From: Aggregatibacter aphrophilus ATCC 33389
GTDB lineage: Bacteria; Pseudomonadota; Gammaproteobacteria; Enterobacterales; Pasteurellaceae
Reading direction: 5' to 3'
DNA length: 64,000 nt
NCBI RefSeq assembly: GCF_900636915.1
Contig: NZ_LR134327.1
Location: forward strand, 1,364,001-1,428,000
In this document: positions 50,742-60,571 of the stretch, one piece after another
How the letters are laid out: every line of letters begins with the position of its first letter
Numbering within the stretch: position 1 is the stretch's first letter
Notes under the pieces: generated by a model
Databases searched by the model: none
Seen by the model: the letters and a program-made list of their open reading frames with translations, nothing else
What the model was told of the DNA's origin: nothing
Translations under genes and position numbers: made by a program

Positions 50742-51699
50742 GCCAGCCCTTCTTATTTAACGGATCTAAAATAAAGATCAGTCCTTCGGAGAGTATTTTA
50801 ATAAAAATAATGCAAAGTCCGATAATGATAATGCCAGCTGAAATACTGTTGTAATCCTGCTGAGTCACCGCATCGATTAACCAGCGACCAATACCCGGCC
50901 AACCAAGAGTACTTTCAACTAACATACATTGCGTAATGACTAAAGTGAAGAGGCGAGTCATTTGCGGAATTAATAATGGTAAGGTATTGCGCAGAACATA
51001 TTTGCGTAAGACTTTAAATTTTGACCAACCGCGGGTGGTGGCTACTTTTACATAATTTTGTTGAAAAATTATTTCTGCCCGTTGTTGTACTAAACGTACA
51101 ATTTCCATTGTTGGTAAAATGGTTAATACTAATGTTGGCAATGCCAGATGTTGGAGTACGTTCTGAATAATTTTGAGACGATAAGGCACGTTTACAAACC
51201 AAACGTCGATAGTTGGAAAACCAGTAATTGGCTTGATTTCGTAGAGTAAATTATATTGACCGATAGCAGAAATTTCCCATGAATTAATAGCAGAGACATA
51301 AAGCAAAATCGGTGCAATCCAAAAAACCGGCAATGCCATGCCGACAGCAGATAAGGTACGGATGGCTTTCCCGATGAAATGTGATTGGTAAATGGCGCCG
51401 ATTAAACCCAAAGGAATACCGAAAATTACGGCTAGTAAAATGGCACAAAAACATAATTCAAGGGTGGGTGGTAATACCGTGAAAATTGTCGATCTTAAAG
51501 GTTGCCCACCGTTATAACTAATACCTAAATCACCTTGGGTGAGGCTAGTTAAATAATAAATATAGCCATTATAAAAGTGCGGCGTAGCCAGCTCAGCATT
51601 CAACGGATCCTGCATTAAAATAATGTAGCTCAACAGCGACAACACAAAGCATGTTACAAGCAGGAAAATACATTGTCGAATTAAAGAATTAAGCATCAT
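50731..51699 (-). CDS. sapB: Sap peptide transport permease SapB
   Basis: The 322-residue permease of the DppB type has helix 1 at about residues 10-30 and the EAA-like loop KVATTRGWSKFKVLRKYVLR. It pairs with SapC to form the membrane channel. It overlaps sapA by 4 bases and sapC by 11. Confidence 0.95.
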   Translation of the reverse strand: MMLNSLIRQCIFLLVTCFVLSLLSYIILMQDPLNAELATPHFYNGYIYYLTSLTQGDLGISYNGGQPLRSTIFTVLPPTLELCFCAILLAVIFGIPLGLIGAIYQSHFIGKAIRTLSAVGMALPVFWIAPILLYVSAINSWEISAIGQYNLLYEIKPITGFPTIDVWFVNVPYRLKIIQNVLQHLALPTLVLTILPTMEIVRLVQQRAEIIFQQNYVKVATTRGWSKFKVLRKYVLRNTLPLLIPQMTRLFTLVITQCMLVESTLGWPGIGRWLIDAVTQQDYNSISAGIIIIGLCIIFIKILSEGLIFILDPLNKKGWHAR

Positions 51700-53387
51700 T
51701 TCTGTCCTTTACGTAACGACAATGTAGAAAAATTAAGACTGCCGAAGGGGCTCATTTCAATGTGCTGTACCCTTGAACTGGCAACCAACACCCGTTTTAC
51801 GTTGGCAATTGGGATAATCGGCAGTTCTGACAAAATCAGCTCTTGGGCTTGGTTATATGCATTGGCGCGTACACGCAAATTAGCACTATCCAATGCCTCG
51901 TCCATGAATTGATCGAATTTTTTGCTGCACCAATTGGATAGATTCGTAATCTCATTAGAGGAGCTGCAGCTCAAAATTGGTCGCATAAAACTATCGGGGT
52001 CGAGGTTACCTGCGAGCCAGCCGGTTAAAATCATGTCGTAGTCTTCAGATTTTTTATTGAGTTGATCAATGATAAAGGTGCGTGTCACCGAACGAATTGT
52101 CACGTTGACCCCAACGTTATTTAAATCTTCTTTAATCAGCTCTGCAGTTTTAAGTGGCGCAGGGTTGTAAACCTGCTCTTCGTTTATTACCCACATATTC
52201 AAATTAAGTTGTTTATTCTGTAAGACTTTTTTCGCTTCTACAGGATTAAAATCATAAGCAAAATCCGGTGTATTCACAGTCGATGCCCAAGAAATATTCG
52301 GAATAATGTTGTTGGCTACGGTTGCTGTATTGTGATAAATGGTTTTAATAATTCGATGGCGATTAATGGCTTGAGCAATGGCACGGCGCAATTGTTCATC
52401 TTGAATAGCAACTTTTTGAAAATTGAAGGCCAAATACGCTAAATTCATGCCGTCTGAGGTTTTTACATAATAACGCTCGTCATTTTCCTTCAATAGGCCT
52501 AATTGACTCACCTCCGGGTAAGAGGCGATTTGGCATTCGCCATTAAAGAATTTCACCAAACGCCCGGTACGATCTGTGGATAAATCAATAATAATATCTT
52601 TAATTTTCGCGTCTTTTTTCCAATAATCCTCGTTTTTTTCTAACCGTACATATTGATTCCGGAAGTAATTTTTGACCTTATACGGACCGGTACCTACCGG
52701 TAATATATCTAATTGCACCAAATTATCGTCTGCATTAAGTTGCACAGCATATTCCTGCGAGAAAATAATGGCATATTGGCTGGCTAAGTGAGACAAAATG
52801 GAAGCGTCAGGTTTAAATAATGTAATTTGCACTGTGTGCGAATTCAATGCTTTCACCGATTCGATTTTTTGGTTCAGTTTAATACTTTCAAAATAAGGAA
52901 AGCGCACTTTCTTCGCTTGTTCATGGAAAATACGATACTGCGGATTTTTATAATCCACCGAGCTTTGTTCCAATGTCGGTAAATAGGTTTCATAACCTAG
53001 CACGCGATTTAACGAAAATACCACATCATCAGCGTTGAAATCGCGGGTCGGCTTAAACCAGTCAGTGCGGTGAAATTTAATCCCTTTACGCAAATGAATG
53101 GTAATTACCGTGCCATCGGGCGAAACAGAATAAGATTGTGCCAATACGGGGGTTGGAATAGCGCTAGTGTTGGAAATATCGAAAAGTTTGTTATAAATCT
53201 GCTCCGTTACCACATTCATACTGGTTCCCGCATCAGCTGTTTGCGGGTTAAAAGAAAAGCCCGTGGCGTTGGTGCAATAAATCAATCCATTGTCGGTTAG
53301 CTCTTCCGGCACACGCGGTGCCGCTATTGCCTGATTGACAGCAACAGCGAGCAAAAAAAATGACGCAAAGATTTTTTTATTCAACAT
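51696..53387 (-). CDS. sapA: Sap periplasmic peptide-binding protein SapA
   Basis: SapA is the periplasmic receptor that binds cationic antimicrobial peptides and heme. The 563-residue product has a signal peptide (MLNKKIFASFFLLAVAVNQA, cleaved after AIA) and the SBP family 5 fold, with GLIYCTNATGFSFNPQTAD, a central dipeptide-binding-like domain and LTGWLAGNLDPDSFMRPIL near the C-terminus. I chose the ATG at 53387, which creates the signal peptide; the 19-codon extension upstream does not. It heads sapABCDF. Confidence 0.95.
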   Translation of the reverse strand: MLNKKIFASFFLLAVAVNQAIAAPRVPEELTDNGLIYCTNATGFSFNPQTADAGTSMNVVTEQIYNKLFDISNTSAIPTPVLAQSYSVSPDGTVITIHLRKGIKFHRTDWFKPTRDFNADDVVFSLNRVLGYETYLPTLEQSSVDYKNPQYRIFHEQAKKVRFPYFESIKLNQKIESVKALNSHTVQITLFKPDASILSHLASQYAIIFSQEYAVQLNADDNLVQLDILPVGTGPYKVKNYFRNQYVRLEKNEDYWKKDAKIKDIIIDLSTDRTGRLVKFFNGECQIASYPEVSQLGLLKENDERYYVKTSDGMNLAYLAFNFQKVAIQDEQLRRAIAQAINRHRIIKTIYHNTATVANNIIPNISWASTVNTPDFAYDFNPVEAKKVLQNKQLNLNMWVINEEQVYNPAPLKTAELIKEDLNNVGVNVTIRSVTRTFIIDQLNKKSEDYDMILTGWLAGNLDPDSFMRPILSCSSSNEITNLSNWCSKKFDQFMDEALDSANLRVRANAYNQAQELILSELPIIPIANVKRVLVASSRVQHIEMSPFGSLNFSTLSLRKGQK

Positions 53388-53518
53388 AACAATAGATTGG
53401 TGAATGCTTAAAATAATAATGCCGAATTGTAAGATATATTCCATGCATATTCTAGTAAATATGCCGTTTATCCAAATTCTCCGCTGAAAATGACCGCACT
53501 TTGCGCAAAAGCAATACC

Positions 53519-53683
53519 TTAAAGTTTTAACATATCAACCAATGCTTTAAAGAGAGGTGAGTTTTGACGGCGGCTTGGGTAGTAGAGGTAATATCCCTCA
53601 TAATCAATCGCCTGAACTTTTAACATTTCTACCAATTTACCTGTGGCCAATTCATCTTTTATCCAAGATTGAGGTGTATCAAT
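53519..53683 (-). pseudogene. C-terminal remnant of a LysR-family regulator
   Basis: Reading the minus strand, about 55 codons remain, ending with the TAA at 53519: SWIKDELATGKLVEMLKV, then YEGYYLYYPSRRQNSPLFKA and LVDMLKL. The pattern (W..ELxxGxLVxxL, then Y.YYPSRR.....K...D.L) is the end of the LysR effector domain. The helix-turn-helix and most of the sensor domain are gone. The frame meets a stop right at the junction with the molC remnant. Confidence 0.8.
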
Positions 53684-54270
53684 CTATCGGTTTTGTGCCG
53701 CAATTCTTTTCTTCGCCTTTTGCTTATTCTGTGTTGGATATCGTGTTAATGGGGCGCTTAATCCATATTAATACTTTCGCCAAACCAAAACCGCATGATT
53801 ATCAAATCGCCATGCAGGCACTGGATTATTTGAACTTGACCCATTTGGCAAATCGCGAATTTGCTTCGCTTTCAGGCGGGCAGCGACAACTGATTTTAAT
53901 TGCGCGCGCTATTGCTTCCGAATGCAAATTAATGCTGTTGGATGAGCCGACCTCCGCTTTGGATTTAGCGAATCAAAATACTGTATTATCGTTATTGCAA
54001 CAGTTGGTGAAAGAACATAAATTAACCATTGTATTTACGACGCATCAACCTAATCATGCGGTTGCAGTGGCTAACAAAGTCTTGTTAATGAATAAACAAA
54101 ACGTTTTATTTGGCCTCACTGATGACGTGTTGACTGCCGAGAATCTTACGCAGTTATTTTATTTGCCCATGTTGGTGCAGGAAGCACACTATCAAAACCA
54201 TGGATTTACGCATTTTGTCCCCGTGTACGACAGCGTATTAAGCGGCTTTCATAGGATCAAAAAATGTTGA
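53666..54270 (+). pseudogene. molC: Headless MolC-like ABC ATPase
   Basis: About 200 codons remain of an ABC ATPase of the iron/molybdate type. The Q-loop (QSIGFVPQFFSSP), signature LSGGQRQLILIARAI and Walker B LMLLDEPTSALDLAN are present, but everything before the Q-loop, including Walker A, is missing. The start at 53557 of the open frame is an accident: its first 37 codons lie over the LysR remnant. The sequence resembles the H. influenzae molybdate transporter ATPase MolC. Its usual partners molA and molB are absent, so transport is lost. Confidence 0.82.
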
Positions 54271-54989
54271 ATTTAACGATTTTTAGCGCAGGAAGTTTTC
54301 GTCATGTCTTAAATGAGCTAGTGACGATTTTCAAGCAGAAAAACCCGGTGGAGGTTCATTTACATTTGGCGCCGGCGGGGTTGTTGCGACAACGTCTTGA
54401 GGCCGATGAATACTGTGATATTTTTATTAGTGCCAATTTGCAAAATATCAATATCTTATCTGCTACGAAATGTATTTATAACCAGCAAATCCTCGCCTTT
54501 AATCAACTTATTCTCACCACATTAAATACCGAACATTATCAACATCGCAATACGTTAGATATTTTGTTTGATGAATCATTGCGTTTGGCAACCTCCACGC
54601 CTATTGCGGATCCTTGCGGGGATTACACTTGGTACCTGTTTGAGCTGTTAGAACAAGCCTATCCCGTTTCCGGTAGTTTATTAAAACAGCGTGCGATGCC
54701 GTTGGTCGGCGGTGAAAATAGTGCCGTAGTTATTCCTAAAGGTGAAATTGCTTCCAAGTATGTCTTACAGAATAATCATGCCGACATGATGATTGGTTAC
54801 GCTAACTATATGCACAAATTAGCAAACGAGAATCTGCGTTTTCATCATTTCCCACCCGAATTTAATATCAAGGCGACATATTCTGCCGCGCAACTTAGCG
54901 AGAATGTGATTACCCGTTTATTTTTCCAGTTCTTAATGTCCGATACGGCAAAACGCATTATGTATCAACATGGCTTTTTGGCAGAATAA
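54264..54989 (+). CDS. ModA-like substrate-binding-fold protein without signal peptide
   Basis: The 241-residue protein has the ModA/Wtp-type oxyanion-binding fold: LTIFSAGSFRHVLNELVTIF at the N-terminus, HLHLAPAGLLRQRLEADEYCD, then the central TSTPIADPCGDYTWYLFELL and MIGYANYMHKLANENLRFHHF. It begins directly with strand 1 and has no signal peptide, so as annotated it would stay in the cytoplasm. In H. influenzae a homologue follows molC. Overlapping the molC remnant by 7 bases, it appears intact despite loss of the transporter. Confidence 0.8.
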   Translation: MLNLTIFSAGSFRHVLNELVTIFKQKNPVEVHLHLAPAGLLRQRLEADEYCDIFISANLQNINILSATKCIYNQQILAFNQLILTTLNTEHYQHRNTLDILFDESLRLATSTPIADPCGDYTWYLFELLEQAYPVSGSLLKQRAMPLVGGENSAVVIPKGEIASKYVLQNNHADMMIGYANYMHKLANENLRFHHFPPEFNIKATYSAAQLSENVITRLFFQFLMSDTAKRIMYQHGFLAE

Positions 54990-55181
54990 AAACGTAACGA
55001 AAATGATGCATAAATCACTTATGTGATTTATTCGCCCCTCGGGGGCTGTTGGCAAAATCCATTCTCAAAAATATATTTTTTGTGACCGCACTTTTCTTTT
55101 ATTTCCAAGCAAATTAAGCCCATCTTCATTTTTTCGGTATAATGTCCCCAATTATTGACGTCATATATTAAGAAGACGAGT
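54990..55181 (+). other. Intergenic region before ycjX
   Basis: The stretch holds a short GC-rich stem (GCCCC/GGGGC near 55035) and one uptake signal in reverse orientation (about 55083). A likely -10 (TATAAT) at about 55138-55143 would serve ycjX. No gene is seen. Confidence 0.6.
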
Positions 55182-56588
55182 ATGCTAAATCATCTGCAAA
55201 AAGAATTAAACGAGCTGGTTAATCGTGGCTTAGATCGTACTTTACGAATTGCCGTGACGGGGTTGAGTAGAAGTGGGAAAACTGCGTTTATTACTAGCTT
55301 AATGAATCAAATGTTACACATTAATCGAGTGGATAACGGGCATTTGCCGCTATTTGATGCGGCCCGTCAACACCGAATTCTGGCGGTACAACGGGTTCCC
55401 CAGTTAGATTTATCGATCCCGCGTTTTGATTACGAAGGTAATCTTAACGCCTTGTCTCAAGAACCTCCGATTTGGCCGCAATCTACTCGAGGCGTGAGTG
55501 AAACCCGCTTAGCGATCCGTTATCAACGGAGCAACGGTTTGCTGCGTCATTTGAAAGAAAAAGGCACGTTATATTTAGATATTTTTGATTATCCCGGTGA
55601 GTGGTTGTTGGATTTGCCGTTATTGGATTTAGGGTTTGAACAGTGGTCGTTGGAATTACAACGACAACTTAACGGTACACACGCTGAGTTGGCGCAGACT
55701 TGGTTAAACAAAGTGAAAAAAATTAAGCTGACCGATTCGGCGGATGAAGACATTTTGGCGCAGTTGGCCAAAGATTACACCGATTATTTGTGGCAATGTA
55801 AGAAACAAGGGTTGCATTTTATTCAGCCGGGAAGATTTGTGTTACCCGGTGAGCTTGAAGGCGCTCCGGCCTTGCAATTCTTTCCGTTATTGCATTTGAA
55901 TGCGTCACAATGGCAACAACTGAAACGTGAAGCGAAAAGTGAAAGTTATTTTGCTGTGCTGACTAAACGCTATGACTATTATCGTCAGCATATTGTAAAA
56001 GGGTTTTACGAAAATTACTTTGAGACCTTTGATCGACAAGTCATTTTGGCGGATTGCTTGATACCGTTAAATCATAGCCGACAAGCTTTTAACGATATGC
56101 AGCAGGCGCTACAGCAGCTATTTCGTAATTTTCATTATGGCAAACGGCATCTTTTAAACCGTCTTTTCTCACCTAAAATTGATAAATTGATGTTTATTGC
56201 GACCAAGGCGGATCATATCACTACAGACCAACTGCCGAATTTAATCGGCTTGATGCGTCAATTGGTGCAAGAAGGCGGACGTTATGTAGAATTTGCCGAT
56301 ATTGTGACGGATTACACCGCGATTGCGTCTATCCGTGCGACACAGCAAGTGGTGGTGAATCAAAACGGTAAGCAATTTAAAGCGTTGCAAGGTATTCGTT
56401 CTTCCGATAAGCAGAAAGTGACACTTTATCCGGGCAGTGTGCCGGGAAGATTGCCGAGTGCCGATTTTTGGCAAAATCAAAAATTTGAATTCGACCAATT
56501 TGAACCACGCCGTTTAGAACAAGGTGAAAATATACCGCACTTGCGAATGGATGCGGTGTTGCAATTTTTGTTGGGCGATAAATTGTAG
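55182..56588 (+). CDS. ycjX: YcjX-family P-loop GTPase-like protein
   Basis: The 468-residue protein of the DUF463 family has a Walker A GLSRSGKTAFIT at about residue 28, LYLDIFDYPGEWLLDLPLLD as the switch-like segment and ATKADHIT as a G4-like motif. E. coli YcjX is part of the Psp (phage shock) regulon; its role is unknown. The ATG at 55182 (MLNHLQKELNELVNRG) matches the E. coli start. The pair ycjX-ycjF before tyrR is conserved between enterics and Pasteurellaceae. Confidence 0.93.
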   Translation: MLNHLQKELNELVNRGLDRTLRIAVTGLSRSGKTAFITSLMNQMLHINRVDNGHLPLFDAARQHRILAVQRVPQLDLSIPRFDYEGNLNALSQEPPIWPQSTRGVSETRLAIRYQRSNGLLRHLKEKGTLYLDIFDYPGEWLLDLPLLDLGFEQWSLELQRQLNGTHAELAQTWLNKVKKIKLTDSADEDILAQLAKDYTDYLWQCKKQGLHFIQPGRFVLPGELEGAPALQFFPLLHLNASQWQQLKREAKSESYFAVLTKRYDYYRQHIVKGFYENYFETFDRQVILADCLIPLNHSRQAFNDMQQALQQLFRNFHYGKRHLLNRLFSPKIDKLMFIATKADHITTDQLPNLIGLMRQLVQEGGRYVEFADIVTDYTAIASIRATQQVVVNQNGKQFKALQGIRSSDKQKVTLYPGSVPGRLPSADFWQNQKFEFDQFEPRRLEQGENIPHLRMDAVLQFLLGDKL

Positions 56589-56598
56589 GAGGCAGGTC

Positions 56599-57693
56599 GT
56601 GGAGAAAAAAGTGTTTACACAAAATGAAAGCGATATGAATGAGGATCTCAATGCGCAATCGGCATTTATCGCCAAACAGGAATTTCACGAAGAGCAGGCA
56701 GTACCTGACACAGAGGATCAGAATGGGATTTTTGAAGGCGAATTGTTAGAACAACAATTTGAACAAAGTCTGCAACCGAAACCGCGTTGGTGGAAAAAAA
56801 TATTAGGTGGGGTTAGTCTCTTATTTTTTGTCGCCTCTGTGGCTCAATCGGTGCAATGGCTGGTGGATGCCTGGCAACAAAATCAATGGATTTATTTTGC
56901 GTTTTCCTTGGTCGCTTGTGCCGTGATTTTACTCGGCGTATCGGCGATTGTCGGCGAATGGCGACGTTTGGCGAAATTACGTCATCGGGCAGAAATCCAA
57001 ACGCAAAGTCAACAGTTGCTGAAAAGTGCGGTCAATTTTAAAGATGTTTTTTCATCTGCCGAACATCAACAGGCGGTCAGCTTATGCCAAGAAGTGACCA
57101 AATTAGTTCATATTGATGGGCAAAACCCTGATTTTATGCAATGGCAAAAACAAATTCATGAAGCCTATTCCGCCCGTGAGATTTTGCATTTATTTAGTCA
57201 AAACGTGCTACAGCCTGTAGATAAACAAGCCAAAAAATTGATTACCAAAGCCTCGACGGAATCGGCTGCGTTGGTGGCAATTAGTCCATTGGCGTTGGTG
57301 GATATTTTCTTCATTGCTTGGCGCAACATCCGTTTGATTAATCAAATTGCACAGATTTATGGCATTGAGTTGGGCTATTTTAGCCGCATTCGTTTGTTGC
57401 GCATGGTCTTGGTGAATATGGCGTTTGCCGGAGCGACGGAATTGATTCAGGATTTAGGCGTGAATTGGTTATCGCAAGATCTGACGGCGAAATTGTCAGC
57501 GCGTGCCGCACAAGGTATTGGCGTGGGCATATTGACTGCCCGTTTAGGTATTAAAGCCATGGAGTTTTGCCGCCCGCTTGCATTTCAATCAAATGAAAAG
57601 CCTCGTTTATCACAATTACATAAAGAATTGCTAAGCCATTTAAGCAACACGGTATTTGATCAAGTAAAATTTAAGCAAAAAGATAAAGTGTAA
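56599..57693 (+). CDS. ycjF: YcjF-family inner-membrane protein (DUF697)
   Basis: The 364-residue protein has a charged N-terminal tail, two membrane helices (about residues 70-120, LFFVASVAQSVQWLVDAW and IYFAFSLVACAVILLGVS) and a C-terminal DUF697 domain with LALVDIFFIAWRNIRLINQI. Function is unknown; it always accompanies ycjX. The start is a GTG at 56599 with AGGAGG 6 bases upstream. An ATG at 56635 has a poor site, and the longer upstream frame lies inside ycjX. Confidence 0.9.
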   Translation: MEKKVFTQNESDMNEDLNAQSAFIAKQEFHEEQAVPDTEDQNGIFEGELLEQQFEQSLQPKPRWWKKILGGVSLLFFVASVAQSVQWLVDAWQQNQWIYFAFSLVACAVILLGVSAIVGEWRRLAKLRHRAEIQTQSQQLLKSAVNFKDVFSSAEHQQAVSLCQEVTKLVHIDGQNPDFMQWQKQIHEAYSAREILHLFSQNVLQPVDKQAKKLITKASTESAALVAISPLALVDIFFIAWRNIRLINQIAQIYGIELGYFSRIRLLRMVLVNMAFAGATELIQDLGVNWLSQDLTAKLSARAAQGIGVGILTARLGIKAMEFCRPLAFQSNEKPRLSQLHKELLSHLSNTVFDQVKFKQKDKV

Positions 57694-57789
57694 ATAATAT
57701 AGCAAACTGTAAATAAAAGTTGCCAAAGACGTTGGCGATTTTTCTTCATAAGGTTATTATTAGGCAGTTTTTCAACTTCCGAGACATAT

Positions 57790-58749
57790 ATGACAACGTT
57801 AAAAAACACCGATCCTTTTGCACAAATTGTCAGTAAAAATCCACGAATGCAAGATATGATTGAGAAAGCTAAAAAGTTTGCTTTGCTGAATGTTCCCTTA
57901 TTAATTCAAGGCGAAACCGGTACGGGCAAAGATGTCATTGCAAAAGCGTGTCATGATTTTAGCGAACGTCGTGATCATGCGTTTTTGGCTGTCAATTGTG
58001 CCGGCATTCCGGGGGAAGATGCAGAAACGGAGATGTTTGGGCGTCGAAATAAAGACGGTGAATTTATCGGTTTTTTTGAATATGCCGATGGTGGTACCGT
58101 GCTGTTAGATGGGGTAGAGGAGTTGCCGTTGACCTTGCAGGCGAAGTTGTTGCGTTTTTTGAGTGACGGCACTTTTCGTCGAGTAGGGGAGGAAGAGGAA
58201 CGTTATGCCAACGTGCGGGTGATTTGTACCTCCCAACAGCCGTTACAACATTATGTAGAGCAAGGCAAAATGCGCAGTGACTTGTTTCATCGGCTGAATG
58301 TATTGAGTTTAAATTTGCCTTTGCTACGTGAGCGTAAAGAAGATCTTGCGCTTTTAAGCTATCAACTCATTCAAGAAATCAGTGAAAAACTCGGCGTTTT
58401 TCCACCGCACTTTGATGAGAATGTCTTGCGATATTTACAAGAATATCCTTGGCCGGGCAATATTCGTGAGCTTTATAATGCGTTATATCGTGCCTGTTCT
58501 TTATGTCAAAACAATCAGTTGAGGATTGAGGATTTAGGGTTGGCACCACAAATACCCCATTCTCAAGACATTGACCAGTTTATAACGGAAGGCGACACTT
58601 TGGATGAGATGGTTGGGCGTTTTGAGGCGGCGGTGCTTAATAAATTTTATGCAAAATATCCAAGTTCCAGAAAACTGGCAACCCGTTTAGGTGTATCCCA
58701 TACTGCTATTGCCAATAAATTACGTCAATATGGCATTGGAAAATCTTAG
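57790..58749 (+). CDS. tyrR: Transcriptional regulator TyrR, short form
   Basis: TyrR controls aromatic amino acid synthesis and transport. The 319-residue product lacks the N-terminal ACT and PAS domains (about 190 residues) of E. coli TyrR and begins with the AAA+ domain. Walker A is GETGTGKD at residues 41-48, Walker [13 protein letters not shown], and the C-terminal Fis-type helix-turn-helix is at about 297-316 ([20 protein letters not shown]). The sigma-54 contact loop GAFTGA is missing (the position reads KDGEFIGF), so it cannot work with sigma-54. The short form is known in H. influenzae. Confidence 0.93.
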   Translation: MTTLKNTDPFAQIVSKNPRMQDMIEKAKKFALLNVPLLIQGETGTGKDVIAKACHDFSERRDHAFLAVNCAGIPGEDAETEMFGRRNKDGEFIGFFEYADGGTVLLDGVEELPLTLQAKLLRFLSDGTFRRVGEEEERYANVRVICTSQQPLQHYVEQGKMRSDLFHRLNVLSLNLPLLRERKEDLALLSYQLIQEISEKLGVFPPHFDENVLRYLQEYPWPGNIRELYNALYRACSLCQNNQLRIEDLGLAPQIPHSQDIDQFITEGDTLDEMVGRFEAAVLNKFYAKYPSSRKLATRLGVSHTAIANKLRQYGIGKS

Positions 58750-60128
58750 TTTTCGTCGGGCTGAATTGGGTTAAATGGCGTTAACTGCGTAAAACGTTTT
58801 ACCAATTTCAGCCATTCTGTCTTTTCAAGGCGAATGCTTAATAAAAACTCGCCTTGTTCATTAATCTCTTCTTTTTCCACGCAGTTTAACTGATAAAAGG
58901 CATGGCGAAGTTTACCGTCTGATGGCGGTAGCCTGATCTGTAAATTAAGAATGTGTTCCGTTAAACGGAGATGAATGGCCTCCAGCAACAAATCAAGACC
59001 ACTGCCGGAATTAGCGGAAATATAGACCGCACTTGGCAGGTGTTTTTCATCGTATTCAATATACGGCGTAACGTTTTCCAGTTGGTCGATTTTGTTATAA
59101 ACCAACAATCGTGGCACCTCTTGTGCACCGATCTCTTCCAGTACCTGATTCACCGCCTCAATATTTTCCAATTTTCGGTTATCGGCACAATCAATCACAT
59201 GAAGCAGTAGAGAGGCTTCGGTGGTTTCCTGCAAAGTCGATTTGAAGGCTGAAATTAAATCGTGAGGCAAATCGCGCAAAAAGCCCACAGTGTCAGCCAA
59301 GATAGTTGTGCCGACATCTTGTAAGGTTAGACGTCGTAAGGTGGGATCGAGCGTGGCAAATAACTGATCCGCCGCGTAAACATTGGCATCGGTAATTAAA
59401 TTAAATAAGGTGGATTTCCCTGCGTTGGTGTAGCCGACTAAGGAAATTGTCGGAATATCGGCTTTTTGTCGAGTTTGACGATTTTGATTACGCTGCTTGG
59501 CGACTTTTTCCAAGCGGCTTTGTAATTGGTTAATTCGCACTTTAATTAAACGTCGATCGGTTTCTAATTGCGTTTCGCCAGGGCCACGCAATCCCACAGC
59601 ACCTTTTTGTTGATCAAGCCCAGTCTTACGGCGTACCAATCGTGTGGAAAGATGTTTTAATTGAGCCAGTTCTACCTGCAATTTCCCTTCATGAGAGCGA
59701 GCGCGTTGAGCTAAAATATCGAGAATCAATCCGTTCCTATCGACAACACGACAATCACACAGCGTTTCTAAATTACGCGCTTGTGCGGGGGGGAGGCCGT
59801 GATTGGCCAAAATTAGAGCAGCGTTATATTGACGTACTGCATCGGCAATTTCCTCCGCTTTTCCACTGCCGACGAAATATTTGGCTTGTGGTGTACTACG
59901 GGTTGCCGTAATGACATTGAGAATATGTACGTTGGCAGATTTGGCGAGTAATTGAAATTCGGTTAAATCGTCCGTATTTTTACTTTGTTCAAAAAAACAA
60001 TGCACAATAATGGCATTATTTATGGTGTGATCTGATGTTTGAGTTGAATTTTCAGGCATAGAAAATGCGGTGGAAACATTTCCGGAATCCACCGCACTTT
60101 GAGTTAAATTACCGAGTAAATTATCCAA
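58746..60128 (-). CDS. hflX: Ribosome-associated GTPase HflX
   Basis: HflX splits stalled 70S ribosomes. The 460-residue product has the N-terminal HflX domain with the glycine-rich [17 protein letters not shown] and a G domain with GYTNAGKST (G1), [15 protein letters not shown] (G3) and NKID (G4). The ORF start at 60128 adds about 23 residues relative to an in-frame ATG at 60059 that is closer to the E. coli start. The extra part is written by an inverted uptake-signal pair. Neither start has a clear ribosome site. It lies downstream of hfq. Confidence 0.93.
   Translation of the reverse strand: MDNLLGNLTQSAVDSGNVSTAFSMPENSTQTSDHTINNAIIVHCFFEQSKNTDDLTEFQLLAKSANVHILNVITATRSTPQAKYFVGSGKAEEIADAVRQYNAALILANHGLPPAQARNLETLCDCRVVDRNGLILDILAQRARSHEGKLQVELAQLKHLSTRLVRRKTGLDQQKGAVGLRGPGETQLETDRRLIKVRINQLQSRLEKVAKQRNQNRQTRQKADIPTISLVGYTNAGKSTLFNLITDANVYAADQLFATLDPTLRRLTLQDVGTTILADTVGFLRDLPHDLISAFKSTLQETTEASLLLHVIDCADNRKLENIEAVNQVLEEIGAQEVPRLLVYNKIDQLENVTPYIEYDEKHLPSAVYISANSGSGLDLLLEAIHLRLTEHILNLQIRLPPSDGKLRHAFYQLNCVEKEEINEQGEFLLSIRLEKTEWLKLVKRFTQLTPFNPIQPDEN
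60062..60100. terminator. Inverted uptake-signal pair within the hflX 5' end
   Basis: AAAATGCGGTGGA and TCCACCGCACTTT pair nearly perfectly; one arm has a single change from the uptake signal. It lies about 43 bases after the hfq stop, where a terminator is expected. It also reads in frame as part of the long hflX form. Confidence 0.6.
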
Positions 60129-60142
60129 TATTTTCTGCTTAA

Positions 60143-60445
60143 TTATTCTGTTTGAGCATCAGTATTGGTTTCTACAGAAGAAGGTGCTTCTTGTTGTTGA
60201 CCTTGTTGGTGTTGCTGCTGTTGGTTTGCATTATGATGTGCTACGGAGCGCGCCGGTACAACAGTAGAAATTGCATGTTTATAAACCATTTGATTCACTG
60301 TGTTTTTTAATAGAATCACAAACTGATCAAATGATTCGATTTGCCCTTGTAATTTGATACCGTTTACTAAATAAATTGAAACGGGAATGCGTTCACGACG
60401 TAACGCATTTAAATAAGGATCTTGTAAAGATTGTCCTTTTGCCAT
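60143..60445 (-). CDS. hfq: RNA chaperone Hfq
   Basis: Hfq pairs small RNAs with mRNAs. The 100-residue hexameric Sm-fold protein begins [20 protein letters not shown], with Sm1 in [20 protein letters not shown] and Sm2 in [14 protein letters not shown]. The C-terminal tail is rich in Gln and His ([16 protein letters not shown]), which is disordered. I chose the ATG at 60445, the universal Hfq start; the 10-codon extension upstream lacks homology. Confidence 0.97.
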   Translation of the reverse strand: MAKGQSLQDPYLNALRRERIPVSIYLVNGIKLQGQIESFDQFVILLKNTVNQMVYKHAISTVVPARSVAHHNANQQQQHQQGQQQEAPSSVETNTDAQTE

Positions 60446-60571
60446 TTTTTCTTTCCTTCTATTTTTTAAAAACAAATTTTACTAACTAAAACAATACAGC
60501 TAACTGTATGTGCCTCCGAGATTCAATATAACAACAATTATGCAGAAAGTCACTAGGCGTACTTTGTGTTT

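Noticed and set aside
53557..53665. Apparent N-terminus (MSFDGGLGSRGN...) of the ABC ATPase frame
   Set aside because: These codons are the reverse strand of the LysR remnant and are not part of the ATPase family.
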